This document shows, piece by piece, positions 7,992-15,954 of a DNA stretch of 34,358 nt. Below the pieces are notes generated by a model, which did not search any database, was not told the origin of the DNA, and saw only the letters and a program-made list of their open reading frames with translations. Where the stretch lies: NCBI GenBank assembly GCA_026400645.1, contig JAPLOP010000031.1:1-34358 (forward strand), given 5' to 3'. The stretch is from Alphaproteobacteria bacterium (GTDB taxonomy: Bacteria; Pseudomonadota; Alphaproteobacteria; Paracaedibacterales; CAIULA01). Each line of letters starts with the position of its first letter. Position 1 is the stretch's first letter. The translations under genes and the position numbers were made by a program.

Positions 7992-9137
7992 ATGCCACCA
8001 TTAATACGCACAACGCGCCAATTGGAATCCTGGCAGGATCCAATGGCCAAGCCTTATATTCAGCTAGAAAACCTTAGTAAAAGTTATGGCGCAACCCAGG
8101 CGGTTCGGGGTGTTTCTCTGTCCATTTATAATGGTGAGCTCTTTTCGTTACTGGGGGGGTCGGGCTGCGGAAAAACAACGCTGTTGCGCATGTTGGCGGG
8201 TTTTGAAAAACCAACATCTGGCCGCATTTTGATTGATGGTGTGGATGTAACCGATTGGCCGCCCTATAAACGTCCCGTTAATATGATGTTTCAGTCTTAT
8301 GCGCTTTTCCCACATATGAGCGTGTATCAAAACATTGCCTTTGGTTTAAAACAGGGCAGGGGCATGAATAAGGCGGAAATTCATGAACGGGTCCAGGATG
8401 GGCTTGAATTGGTGCAAATGCTTGCCTATGCGGATCGAAAACCACACCAACTTTCGGGTGGTCAAAAGCAGCGTGTTGCTTTGGCCCGAAGCCTGGTCAA
8501 GGAGCCAAAACTTCTTTTACTGGACGAGCCATTGGCAGCCCTGGACAAGAAGCTCCGCGAGCAAACGCAATTTGAATTGGTCAATATTCAGGAACGCGTT
8601 GGTATTACCTTTGTGCTGGTGACGCACGACCAAGAAGAAGCCATGACAATGTCGACGCGAATGGCTGTTATGGAGGAAGGGCGCATTCGTCAGGTTGGTG
8701 TTCCGCATGATATTTATGAATTCCCAAGCTCGCGATATGTGGCGGAATTTATCGGCAGTATGAATATTTTCGAGGGGATCGTCGTCGAGGACGAACCAGA
8801 CCATGTCTTGATTGAATCACACGAAGCGGGTTGTTTTTTGTATGTGACACACGCGGCGGCTATGCCAGTTGGATCGCAGGTGGCGGTGGCTATTCGTCCA
8901 GAAAAGGTGATGCTTTCGCAGACCCCGCCTGTGGGGAATCGAAATTGCACAAAAGGCGTGGTCAAGGAAATTGCCTACCTTGGGGATATGTCTATTTATT
9001 ACGTCCAGCTGGAATCGGGGAAGGTTGCCCAGGCTGCCTTGCCAAACTTGCTTCGGTTGTCAGAGCGGGGCGTTAAATGGGATGACGAGATTTACCTATT
9101 TTGGCGTGCAGAGAACGGGGTCGTTCTGGCGATATGA
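7992..9137 (+). CDS. potG: polyamine ABC transporter ATP-binding protein (PotG/PotA family)
   Basis: The cytoplasmic ATPase energises polyamine import. The 381-residue product has Walker A GGSGCGKTT (55-63), the Q-loop in MFQSYALFPHMS, the signature LSGGQ (154-158), Walker B LLLLDEP (174-180), the D-loop and the switch histidine in VLVTHDQEEAM. The C-terminal about 130 residues form the TOBE-like regulatory domain typical of PotA/PotG, with VAIRPEKV. ATG 7992 follows a GGGAGGG Shine-Dalgarno by about 8 nt. An internal ATG at 8043 (MAKPYIQLENLSKSYG) preceded by AGGA is a credible alternative that would remove 17 residues. It begins 4 nt after potF and overlaps potH by 4 nt. Confidence 0.93.
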   Translation: MPPLIRTTRQLESWQDPMAKPYIQLENLSKSYGATQAVRGVSLSIYNGELFSLLGGSGCGKTTLLRMLAGFEKPTSGRILIDGVDVTDWPPYKRPVNMMFQSYALFPHMSVYQNIAFGLKQGRGMNKAEIHERVQDGLELVQMLAYADRKPHQLSGGQKQRVALARSLVKEPKLLLLDEPLAALDKKLREQTQFELVNIQERVGITFVLVTHDQEEAMTMSTRMAVMEEGRIRQVGVPHDIYEFPSSRYVAEFIGSMNIFEGIVVEDEPDHVLIESHEAGCFLYVTHAAAMPVGSQVAVAIRPEKVMLSQTPPVGNRNCTKGVVKEIAYLGDMSIYYVQLESGKVAQAALPNLLRLSERGVKWDDEIYLFWRAENGVVLAI

Positions 9138-10069
9138 TTGATCATTTTTCCCATTCATGGCACCAGTGGCGGCAAAGAATCCAGAATTTCATGGATAGTT
9201 TCGTCATTGTCCTGCCCTATGTATGGCTTTTTCTTTTCTTTTTTATTCCCTTTTTGCTGATTTTTAAGATTAGCTTTTCACAAGTCATTGTGAGCATGCC
9301 CCCTTTTGGGCCGGTGGTGGAATGGCTTGGTGATCAGGTCCTTCATGTCCATCTGAATTTGAAAAATTATTCCGTGCTGTTCACGGATCCATTTTATGGG
9401 GCTGCTTTTGTGTCATCAGTTGGGATCGCAAGTGCGTCCACGGTTTGTTGTCTGATCCTTGGGTATATGATGGCTTATGGCATTAGTCGGGCCAATGAAA
9501 GACTGCGCCCTATCCTTTTGTTGTTTGTTGTTTTGCCGTTTTGGACATCTTTTTTGATTCGTGTTTATGCCTGGTTGAGCTTGCTTAGCTCTCAGGGTAT
9601 TGTTAATTCCTTGTTGATGTGGCTTGGTGTGATCGATCAGCCGCTTGTTTTGCTGGATAATTCCTATGCGGTTTGCGCGGGTATCGTTTACTGTTATTTA
9701 CCCTTTATGATTTTACCAATTTATGCAGCCCTGGAAAAAATTGATTCATCATATATTGAGGCTGCTTTTGATTTGGGCTGCACGCCGTGGAGAGCATTTT
9801 GGAGCATTACAGTCCCCCTGTCTAAAAAGGGGGTTCTGGCTGGTTGTGTATTGGTGTTTATTCCAACCATTGGGGAATTTGTTATCCCGGAAATTCTGGG
9901 GGGGCCCGATACGGTCACGATCGGCCGTGTTTTGTGGTGGGAGTTTTTTAACAATCGTGATTGGCCGCTGGCCTGTGCGTTGGCAGTGACGATGGTTTTG
10001 TTGTTTATTGCGCCGATTATGGCGTTTCAGCGGCATCGACTTCGTGATAACGAAGAAGGGGGATATTGA
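9134..10069 (+). CDS. potH: polyamine ABC transporter permease (PotH/PotB family)
   Basis: An inner-membrane permease subunit of the polyamine importer. The 311 residues contain about six transmembrane segments, the first at about 20-45 (FVIVLPYVWLFLFFF). The EAA loop, EAAFDLGCTPWRAFWSITVPLS, lies around 213-234 and contacts the ATPase. Length matches PotH (about 317) better than PotB (about 275), as does the periplasmic insert after the first helix. The ATG at 9134 overlaps the potG stop (ATGA), and potI follows after 3 nt. The frame is open from 9101, but that extension lies within potG and is not needed. Confidence 0.92.
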   Translation: MIDHFSHSWHQWRQRIQNFMDSFVIVLPYVWLFLFFFIPFLLIFKISFSQVIVSMPPFGPVVEWLGDQVLHVHLNLKNYSVLFTDPFYGAAFVSSVGIASASTVCCLILGYMMAYGISRANERLRPILLLFVVLPFWTSFLIRVYAWLSLLSSQGIVNSLLMWLGVIDQPLVLLDNSYAVCAGIVYCYLPFMILPIYAALEKIDSSYIEAAFDLGCTPWRAFWSITVPLSKKGVLAGCVLVFIPTIGEFVIPEILGGPDTVTIGRVLWWEFFNNRDWPLACALAVTMVLLFIAPIMAFQRHRLRDNEEGGY

Positions 10070-10072
10070 CCC

Positions 10073-10873
10073 ATGCGACGAATGTCTACCTCTGGAACGG
10101 TTGCGTTGATTTTTGGATATGCATTTTTATATTTGCCCATTCTTTTCCTGGTTGTATTTTCGTTTAACGAATCACGTTTACCGGGTGTATGGACGGGTTT
10201 TTCATTGAAATGGTTTCACCTGCTTTTTGATAACGAAGATTTGTTGGCGGCGGTTGTAACCAGTTTTCAGATTGCTTCAATGGCTGCAACGGGGGCTGTT
10301 GTTTTGGGGACTCTTGCAGCAGTTTCAATGGTTCGATTTGGGGTTTTTTATGGGCGAACGCTTTTTGGTGGGCTGATTTCGGCCCCCCTTGTCATGCCAG
10401 AGGTTATCACGGGGCTTGCTCTATTATTGACGTTCGTCAGTTTGGAGCGAATCATTGGTTGGCCATCGGAACGCGGTATGATGACCGTCACGATCGCCCA
10501 TACGACGTTGGCGATGGCATATGTTTATTTAATTGTTCACTCAAGGCTGCAGGATTTTGATCTAAGTCTTGAGGAGGCCGCTCTCGATCTGGGCGCAAAG
10601 CCTGTGAAAGTTTTTTTCCAGATTACCCTGCCAATCATAGCGCCGGCGTTATTATCCGGATGGTTGTTGGCTTTTGCCCTATCCCTTGATGATGTTATTA
10701 TTGCCAGTTTTCTGTCGGGCCCGGGGGCGACCACACTTCCCATTCTGATCTTTTCCAGCTTGCGATTGGGGATAACACCGGAAATCAATGCCCTTGCAGC
10801 AATCATCATTGGCATTGTCAGCCTGGGCGTGACCGTTGCTGGCTTTTTGCTCGTCAGGAAGCGAGTCTATTAA
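10073..10873 (+). CDS. potI: polyamine ABC transporter permease (PotI/PotC family)
   Basis: Second permease subunit, pairing with PotH in the membrane. The 266-residue protein has about six transmembrane segments and an EAA loop, EEAALDLGAKPVKVFFQITLP (about 164-184). It also has the SLDDVIIASFLSGPG segment characteristic of PotC/PotI. ATG 10073 follows an AAGGGGGAT Shine-Dalgarno; the ATG three codons later is also possible. It is the last gene of the operon and converges on the xre-family regulator gene with only 40 nt between them. Confidence 0.92.
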   Translation: MRRMSTSGTVALIFGYAFLYLPILFLVVFSFNESRLPGVWTGFSLKWFHLLFDNEDLLAAVVTSFQIASMAATGAVVLGTLAAVSMVRFGVFYGRTLFGGLISAPLVMPEVITGLALLLTFVSLERIIGWPSERGMMTVTIAHTTLAMAYVYLIVHSRLQDFDLSLEEAALDLGAKPVKVFFQITLPIIAPALLSGWLLAFALSLDDVIIASFLSGPGATTLPILIFSSLRLGITPEINALAAIIIGIVSLGVTVAGFLLVRKRVY

Positions 10874-10913
10874 AAGCCGCTCGACGCGCGTAAGCGAGGC
10901 CAATGCAAGATCC

Positions 10914-11366
10914 CTATGTAACTTCTGACCCCTCAGGGGTATCCATGCCCTTGTGCGCTTTAGCGAGTGCCTTGACCAAGGATAGCAGTTGTTTCTTTAC
11001 AGATTCATCCTGAATTGCTGTAAAGTGTCGGATCATCTCTATGGTCATGGGGGTTATAAGGTTTGGCGCTTTATAGGGGGCTTGGTTTGCTTCTCGCAAG
11101 CCACCCGGCGCGCTATCACTTTCCAGAATATCCTCAAAAAAATATTCGATTGGTACCTGAAGGATTTGGCTCATCTGAAATAGACGGCTGGCCCCTATTT
11201 TGTTGGTCCCGCTTTCATATTTTTGTACCTGTTGAAAGGTGAGGCCCAGGGATTCCGCAAGTCTTTCTTGTGTCAATCCCAGCAAACTTCGACGTAACTT
11301 GACGCGTGAACCAATGCATACATCAATAGGGTACGGTTGATTCTTTGTTTTGGTTTTTTGTGTCAT
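10914..11366 (-). CDS. XRE-family helix-turn-helix transcriptional regulator
   Basis: A 150-residue DNA-binding protein with one N-terminal Cro/C1-type helix-turn-helix at about residues 18-75: IGSRVKLRRSLLGLTQERLAESLG, then the recognition-helix region TFQQVQKYESGTNKIGASRL. This subfamily is common in Alphaproteobacteria. The C-terminal half (about 80-150) is variable and mostly charged, and no ligand domain is recognised. The ATG at 11366 has a strong AGGAGG Shine-Dalgarno 5 nt upstream. The start lies inside the end of lnt on the same strand (44-nt overlap), so it is likely co-transcribed with, and may be translationally linked to, lnt. Its target is unknown; it could be the polyamine operon it converges on, but nothing in the sequence proves this. 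Confidence 0.88.
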   Translation of the reverse strand: MTQKTKTKNQPYPIDVCIGSRVKLRRSLLGLTQERLAESLGLTFQQVQKYESGTNKIGASRLFQMSQILQVPIEYFFEDILESDSAPGGLREANQAPYKAPNLITPMTIEMIRHFTAIQDESVKKQLLSLVKALAKAHKGMDTPEGSEVT

Positions 11367-12834
11367 TGCTCCTCCTGTGGCCCAAGAAGTAACCGATTGA
11401 TAAAAATCCTATAAGTAGTATGCCAAAGGGTATTTCTTTCCATTGGCCGTATATTGTGCGCGTGATGAGGTGACGAGGAAGGGTAAAATCTATAAAACCT
11501 ATTTTATCAAGGTCAAGGTGATAAAGAATATTCCCGTAAGCATCGATAACCGCCGAGATGCCGTTATTGGCGACTCTTACGAGAGGAAGCCCCTCCTCGA
11601 TTGCTCTTACACGAACAATCGACAGATGCTGATAGGGACCATTAGTGCGGCCATACCATGCATCATTTGTTATATTTAGAATCCATTCAGGGTTCGACTG
11701 GGTCAACCTTACATCATACTGAATGACGTATCCAGGGAAAATCGCTTCATAACAAATTAATGGACTGAATGCAGGCAGCCCATCAACGACCATGGTTTTA
11801 ACGCCTTTTCCTGGGGTGTAATCAAACGTGCCAGCCGTTAATTTCTTAAAAAGAAACACCTTTTTAAGGGGAATGTATTCGCCAAAGGGGACCAGATGAA
11901 ATTTATCATACCATTTCAAAATATCGCCGTGATCATCGAGGGCAAAAAGACCGCTCCTCATTTCGCCGGGCAAATGGTGCGTTGCCCCAATCAGAAGGAT
12001 CCCATTCTGTGGCACTGCGTGTGTAATTTTTTCGATAGCGGCTGAATCTTGGTTGAAAAGAAAGGGAACAGAAGCCTCCGGCCAAATAACGGCGTGCAAA
12101 GGTTTTTCCGATGTTAGCTGAGACAAAGCAACATGAAGATCAAGGTTTCTTGCCAGATAAGCAGGGGTAAATTTTTCACCCTGGGGAATGCAGGGTTGAA
12201 TCAGTCGCATGTTGATTTCTGTATTGCCAAGAGATTTTGCGTGCTCTAGGCGGCAGGATCCGGCGATCCAAAGAACTGAAAGCACCGCGAAGGCGCCAAC
12301 TATAAGCGGCTTGGATCGGCTAGCCAATACGCAGGCGCAGAATATTGTGATCAGGGACAAGCCATAAATGCCGATAAAGGCTGTGGTTTGCAAGATTGGC
12401 AAGGGACACGCATATCCCACAAGGTTCCAGGGGAAACCCGTCAGTATGTGCCCCCGTGTCCATTCAAACAGCGACCAAAAGGCCGAAAATAACAGGACTT
12501 GGGAAACCGGCGTTCGTTGATAAAAAACGGTCAGCGCGCAAGCAAGCGCAGGAAAAAGCCCCAGCAACAACGGTAACCCGATTATCGGTATTGGCATTAA
12601 ATAACCAAGGCCCACGGTCTTAAAGGCAAATCCCACCCAATAAAGCCCGGTTAGGAAATAACCAAAACCAAATGTCCATCCCAACAAGAATGCAGTCTTA
12701 ATATTTTTTGTCTGGTAAAGGATATAAAGAAGCCCGGAAAACAGAGGGATTAGAATCGCTCCCATATGATAGGGGGCAAAGGCAAAGCATGACGCAGCAC
12801 CAAGACAGAAACAGAGCAAGTATTTGTCGATCAT
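11323..12834 (-). CDS. lnt: apolipoprotein N-acyltransferase Lnt
   Basis: Lnt is an inner-membrane enzyme that transfers an acyl chain from phospholipid to the N-terminal cysteine of diacylated lipoproteins, the last step of lipoprotein maturation in Gram-negative bacteria. The 503-residue product has about six N-terminal transmembrane segments, a nitrilase-like periplasmic domain and one C-terminal segment. The catalytic triad is visible: Glu253 (IWPEAS), Lys311 (YDKFHLVPFGEY) and Cys361 (LICYEA). The start at ATG 12834 puts the first membrane helix right at the N-terminus, as in homologues. The frame is open to 12894 (TTG), with an ATG at 12879, but those add a non-conserved leader. No strong Shine-Dalgarno is seen for any of these. 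Confidence 0.93.
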   Translation of the reverse strand: MIDKYLLCFCLGAASCFAFAPYHMGAILIPLFSGLLYILYQTKNIKTAFLLGWTFGFGYFLTGLYWVGFAFKTVGLGYLMPIPIIGLPLLLGLFPALACALTVFYQRTPVSQVLLFSAFWSLFEWTRGHILTGFPWNLVGYACPLPILQTTAFIGIYGLSLITIFCACVLASRSKPLIVGAFAVLSVLWIAGSCRLEHAKSLGNTEINMRLIQPCIPQGEKFTPAYLARNLDLHVALSQLTSEKPLHAVIWPEASVPFLFNQDSAAIEKITHAVPQNGILLIGATHHLPGEMRSGLFALDDHGDILKWYDKFHLVPFGEYIPLKKVFLFKKLTAGTFDYTPGKGVKTMVVDGLPAFSPLICYEAIFPGYVIQYDVRLTQSNPEWILNITNDAWYGRTNGPYQHLSIVRVRAIEEGLPLVRVANNGISAVIDAYGNILYHLDLDKIGFIDFTLPRHLITRTIYGQWKEIPFGILLIGFLSIGYFLGHRRSNDTKNQNKESTVPY

Positions 12835-12878
12835 TAATTTTGTAATCCATGAGGATAAAGAATTATGGTATACTCTCA

Positions 12879-12897
12879 TTCTTGAAAAAAACAAGAA
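12879..12897. repeat. short inverted repeat between divergent lnt and the aminotransferase gene
   Basis: TTCTTG (12879-12884) and CAAGAA (12892-12897) are perfect inverted repeats around an A7 spacer, placed just upstream of the start at 12907. It could be an operator or a chance feature of AT-rich DNA; there is no T-run expected of a terminator. Confidence 0.35.
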
Positions 12898-12906
12898 AGA
12901 ATTTAT

Positions 12907-14034
12907 ATGCAGTCTTTGATTCGTCTTTCTAGGCCCTGTGTTGGCCCAGAGGAACTTTTGGGTGTTAAGCGGGTTCTGGAGGCCGGATATCTTGGGATGT
13001 CATCCGAGGTAAAGGCCCTTGAGGAGGAATTGGCGGAATTCATTGGTTCGGGCCGTCATGTTGTGTGCGTTAATACAGGGACCTCTGCCTTGCAATTGTC
13101 AATTCAGGCCTGTGGTATTGGGGCGGGGGACGAAGTCCTGGTCCCGACATTGACCTATGTGGCCTCTTTCCAGGCTGTATCTGCGACTGGGGCGATTCCG
13201 ATCCCGTGTGATGTTGATCCCCGGACAGGTTTTTTGGATGTGGAGGATGCCAAGCGGCGCGTCACATCCAATACAAAAGCCATCATGCCTGTTCATTATG
13301 CCAGCGGTTTTGGTGCCCTTGATGCTGTTTATGAATTGGCCAAGGATCATCAATTGCGCGTTATCGAGGATGCGGCCCATAGTTTCGGGGGAACCTATAA
13401 GGATAAGCCCGTTGGCGCCATTGGGGATATCGTTTGTTTTAGTTTCGATGGAATCAAAAACATCACCTGCGGAGAGGGCGGTGCCATTGTGACCAGTGAT
13501 TCTGTGGTGGCCAACAGGATTAAAGATGCGCGCCTTTTGGGGGTGGAGAGGGATACCGAAAAACGATATGCAAAACAGCGTAGTTGGGATTTTGATGTAA
13601 CGGAACAGGGTTGGCGGTATCACATGAATGATTTGATGGCAGCCATAGGACGGGAGCAATTAAAGAAACTGCCTGAATTTGTGGAAAAACGCCGCCATAT
13701 TGTCCAACGGTACAAGGATTTTTTTGAGGGACATTCGGTGGTTGGTGTTCTTGATATTAATAGCCCTGGGACGGTTCAGCATATTTGCCCCATTGTTTTA
13801 AAGTCGGGCGACAGGGATGGTTTGCGACACTATTTGTTGGATAATAACATCGAAACAGGTCTGCATTACAAGCCAAACCACCTGTTGACGAAATACAGTC
13901 GTGGGTATAGTTTGCTACAGGCCGAATCGTTGTTTGAGAAATTGTTGACGCTGCCGATTCACCCCTTGTTAGAGGATGCCGATATCGACAGAATCACAGA
14001 TAGAATTCAGAAATGGGTTGATGGCAATGCATAA
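12907..14034 (+). CDS. DegT/DnrJ/EryC1/StrS-family PLP sugar aminotransferase
   Basis: The family transfers an amino group from glutamate to nucleotide-linked keto-sugars for surface polysaccharides. The 375-residue protein has the NTGTSALQLSIQA cofactor-binding start (about 56-68), GDEVLVPTLTYVAS (74-87), the VIEDAAHSFGG motif with Asp155 contacting the pyridine nitrogen, and the Schiff-base lysine Lys184 in FSFDGIKNITCGEGG. The lysine context FDGIKNI differs slightly from the common FHPTKNI. The end contains the GLHYKPNH motif typical of perosamine/viosamine-type enzymes. It is first in a plus-strand cluster with rpiB (14-nt overlap) and a GT10 enzyme, suggesting modified-sugar synthesis and transfer. 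The exact sugar is not determinable. Confidence 0.88.
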   Translation: MQSLIRLSRPCVGPEELLGVKRVLEAGYLGMSSEVKALEEELAEFIGSGRHVVCVNTGTSALQLSIQACGIGAGDEVLVPTLTYVASFQAVSATGAIPIPCDVDPRTGFLDVEDAKRRVTSNTKAIMPVHYASGFGALDAVYELAKDHQLRVIEDAAHSFGGTYKDKPVGAIGDIVCFSFDGIKNITCGEGGAIVTSDSVVANRIKDARLLGVERDTEKRYAKQRSWDFDVTEQGWRYHMNDLMAAIGREQLKKLPEFVEKRRHIVQRYKDFFEGHSVVGVLDINSPGTVQHICPIVLKSGDRDGLRHYLLDNNIETGLHYKPNHLLTKYSRGYSLLQAESLFEKLLTLPIHPLLEDADIDRITDRIQKWVDGNA

Positions 14035-14473
14035 AAAAATCGTTTTTGGGTGCGACCATGCGGGGTTTGATCTGCAGTCTTCTTTGGTGCGGTGGGCAGA
14101 GGGGGCCGGCCATATCGTAACGGATTGCGGAACTTTCGACGGGCGGATTTCCGTTGATTATCCGGATTATGCCGCAAAGGTTACGGAGGTTATCCTGGCA
14201 GGGCTGGCCGATGTGGGTGTGCTGATTTGTGGAACTGGCATCGGGATGAGTATCGCCGCAAACCGCCACCAGGGAATCAGGGCAGCATTGTGCACCACGG
14301 AATACGAGGCGATGATGGCCCGTCAGCATAACAATGCCAACATTTTGTGTTTAGGGAGCCGTGTTTTGGGTGATGGGGTGGCAAAAAGCTGTTTAGCCAC
14401 TTTTTTGCGGACAGATTTCCAGCAGGAACACCCAAGACATCAGCTGAGACTTGATTTGATGGAGAGGACATGA
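14021..14473 (+). CDS. rpiB: ribose-5-phosphate isomerase B (RpiB/LacAB family)
   Basis: RpiB interconverts ribose 5-phosphate and ribulose 5-phosphate in the pentose phosphate pathway. The 150-residue protein shows GCDHAGFDLQ at the N-terminus, the catalytic-cysteine segment LICGTGIGMSIAANR (phosphate-binding loop) and RQHNNANILCLGSRV. These are nearly invariant in RpiB. The start is ATG 14021 or 14027; both lie inside the end of the aminotransferase gene, and the Shine-Dalgarno is weak, which suggests translational coupling. It overlaps the following GT10 gene by 4 nt. In this setting it could supply a pentose or heptose precursor for a surface sugar, but the simple housekeeping role is equally possible. 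Confidence 0.93.
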   Translation: MAMHKKIVFGCDHAGFDLQSSLVRWAEGAGHIVTDCGTFDGRISVDYPDYAAKVTEVILAGLADVGVLICGTGIGMSIAANRHQGIRAALCTTEYEAMMARQHNNANILCLGSRVLGDGVAKSCLATFLRTDFQQEHPRHQLRLDLMERT

Positions 14474-15954
14474 AGAAAAGCTCCCTCTGGAAAAAATTTG
14501 TGATTCTTATGCTATTAATTTTTGTGGGGATCTTTAATTTCAACGTACTGAGTGATTTTTATTTTCGTCTAACGCCGTATTATTCGCTTACTTATGCGCA
14601 AGACAGGGAGCTTATTCGGCCCTATTTCGACGAAGAGTTTTATAGGCTTGCTTACGCGTCAGACTTGCAAAAAACAGGTGAGGCCCCCATCGACCATTTT
14701 CTTAGGCGTAGTTGTAGGATGGGTGGCGGTGACCATGACCCCAATGATTGGTTTAATGTGACGATATATAAAGATCGTTTGTGGCCTTGTTTAGGGAATC
14801 CCTTTGTTGATTTTTTGCGTCAACCAGAATCGTTACCGTCTAAGGACGGACCAGTTGTCGAGGTTTATGCCAACAAAGACCAGCTATTTCGGGCATGGAT
14901 GGCAGCCGAAGACTTTTTAAGAAAGAAGCAATTTTTAGTTATTTTGGTATTGCCAGATAACTTTAAAGACAGAATTCCCGTGCGATTTCATCCCATGATG
15001 AAGCGGGGTCTGCAGGTTCGTTTTTCCGATGATGTGGCGCTTTCGTTTTACAAAAGTCCCTTTTTGAAAAGCCCTGAAAAATATGATTGTACGGATTTGT
15101 TAGCTCAAGAATCTCCGAATTCAGATCAGGCTGTTTCTCGGATTCGTGTTGATGGGGGTTGTGACTATCTGGCTCATCGACTGTATAAATGCACACCCTG
15201 GAAAAAGGAAGGGATTTTGAATCCCTGTATGCTGAATTTTGGATTTTTCTGCACAGAACCGATTGAATTTTCTGCCTTTGGTCAGACAGAAGAAGATTTT
15301 CAAAAAAACATGAAACGGTTGGCACCTGGGTTTGATTTGCTCTTTTTAAATTCTGATATCGAAACGCCGAATTTGCGAATTATTCCAGGGTACATGGCGA
15401 CAATGGTTGACGAGCGTGAGATTTCCAAAGAGAAAATATTTGGGATTAGTTTTTTATTGAGTTTGGGAGGTAAAAATATGAGTTCCTTTAAAACAAGGGG
15501 TTCGTTTATTTACCATTTTAGAAAAGAGATTTTCGACAAAGAAAAAGAATTTACGGTGCCAGCGCAATTTTTTATATCGCGTCGTGATATTAAGAAATAT
15601 TCCAAAGACCTTCAAATTCGGGCCATGCCTGATGATTCAAAGAAATGGATCTTTGGGACACAATTCACCATCGCGATTGAAAACTCTCGTCAAAAGCATT
15701 ATTTTTCGGAGAAATCAATCGATTGCTTTATGGCGTTAACGGTTCCAATTTACATTGGGTGTCCGAATGTGACGGATTATTTTGATCGCCGTGGATTGTT
15801 TATTGCAAAAGATCCGAATGATGTTATTCGCATTGCTAATTCTTTGACGCCTGAAACCTATGCCAAGATGTTACCCTATCTTCTTGAAAACAAACGATTG
15901 GCCAAAATCTATATGCAAATGGAGAGAGTGTTTATTCAGGAGTTTTTTAAATAA
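14470..15954 (+). CDS. membrane-anchored GT10 (alpha-1,3-fucosyltransferase-like) glycosyltransferase
   Basis: A 494-residue protein. Residues about 8-26 (KKFVILMLLIFVGIFNFNVL) form one transmembrane anchor. Residues about 50-120 hold a region with FDEEFYRLAY, PIDHFL and, again, WFNVTIY and NPFVDFL, resembling the FDxxxY...NPLxHYL repeats attached to some bacterial surface-glycan glycosyltransferases. The C-terminal part carries the GT10 donor-binding signature: FTIAIENS (399-406), then YFSEKSIDCFMALTVPIYIG and CPNVTDYF (to about 437). Homologues use GDP-fucose; the donor here is unproven. It starts on the ATGA overlap with rpiB. It converges on hemC and overlaps it by 19 nt. Cysteines and basic residues are frequent in the middle region, which is not recognised. 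The family call is solid; specificity is unknown. Confidence 0.78.
   Translation: MKKSSLWKKFVILMLLIFVGIFNFNVLSDFYFRLTPYYSLTYAQDRELIRPYFDEEFYRLAYASDLQKTGEAPIDHFLRRSCRMGGGDHDPNDWFNVTIYKDRLWPCLGNPFVDFLRQPESLPSKDGPVVEVYANKDQLFRAWMAAEDFLRKKQFLVILVLPDNFKDRIPVRFHPMMKRGLQVRFSDDVALSFYKSPFLKSPEKYDCTDLLAQESPNSDQAVSRIRVDGGCDYLAHRLYKCTPWKKEGILNPCMLNFGFFCTEPIEFSAFGQTEEDFQKNMKRLAPGFDLLFLNSDIETPNLRIIPGYMATMVDEREISKEKIFGISFLLSLGGKNMSSFKTRGSFIYHFRKEIFDKEKEFTVPAQFFISRRDIKKYSKDLQIRAMPDDSKKWIFGTQFTIAIENSRQKHYFSEKSIDCFMALTVPIYIGCPNVTDYFDRRGLFIAKDPNDVIRIANSLTPETYAKMLPYLLENKRLAKIYMQMERVFIQEFFK

Noticed and set aside
13099-13659. 186-codon minus-strand open frame inside the aminotransferase gene
   Set aside because: Shadow of a clear DegT-family gene; no recognisable protein.
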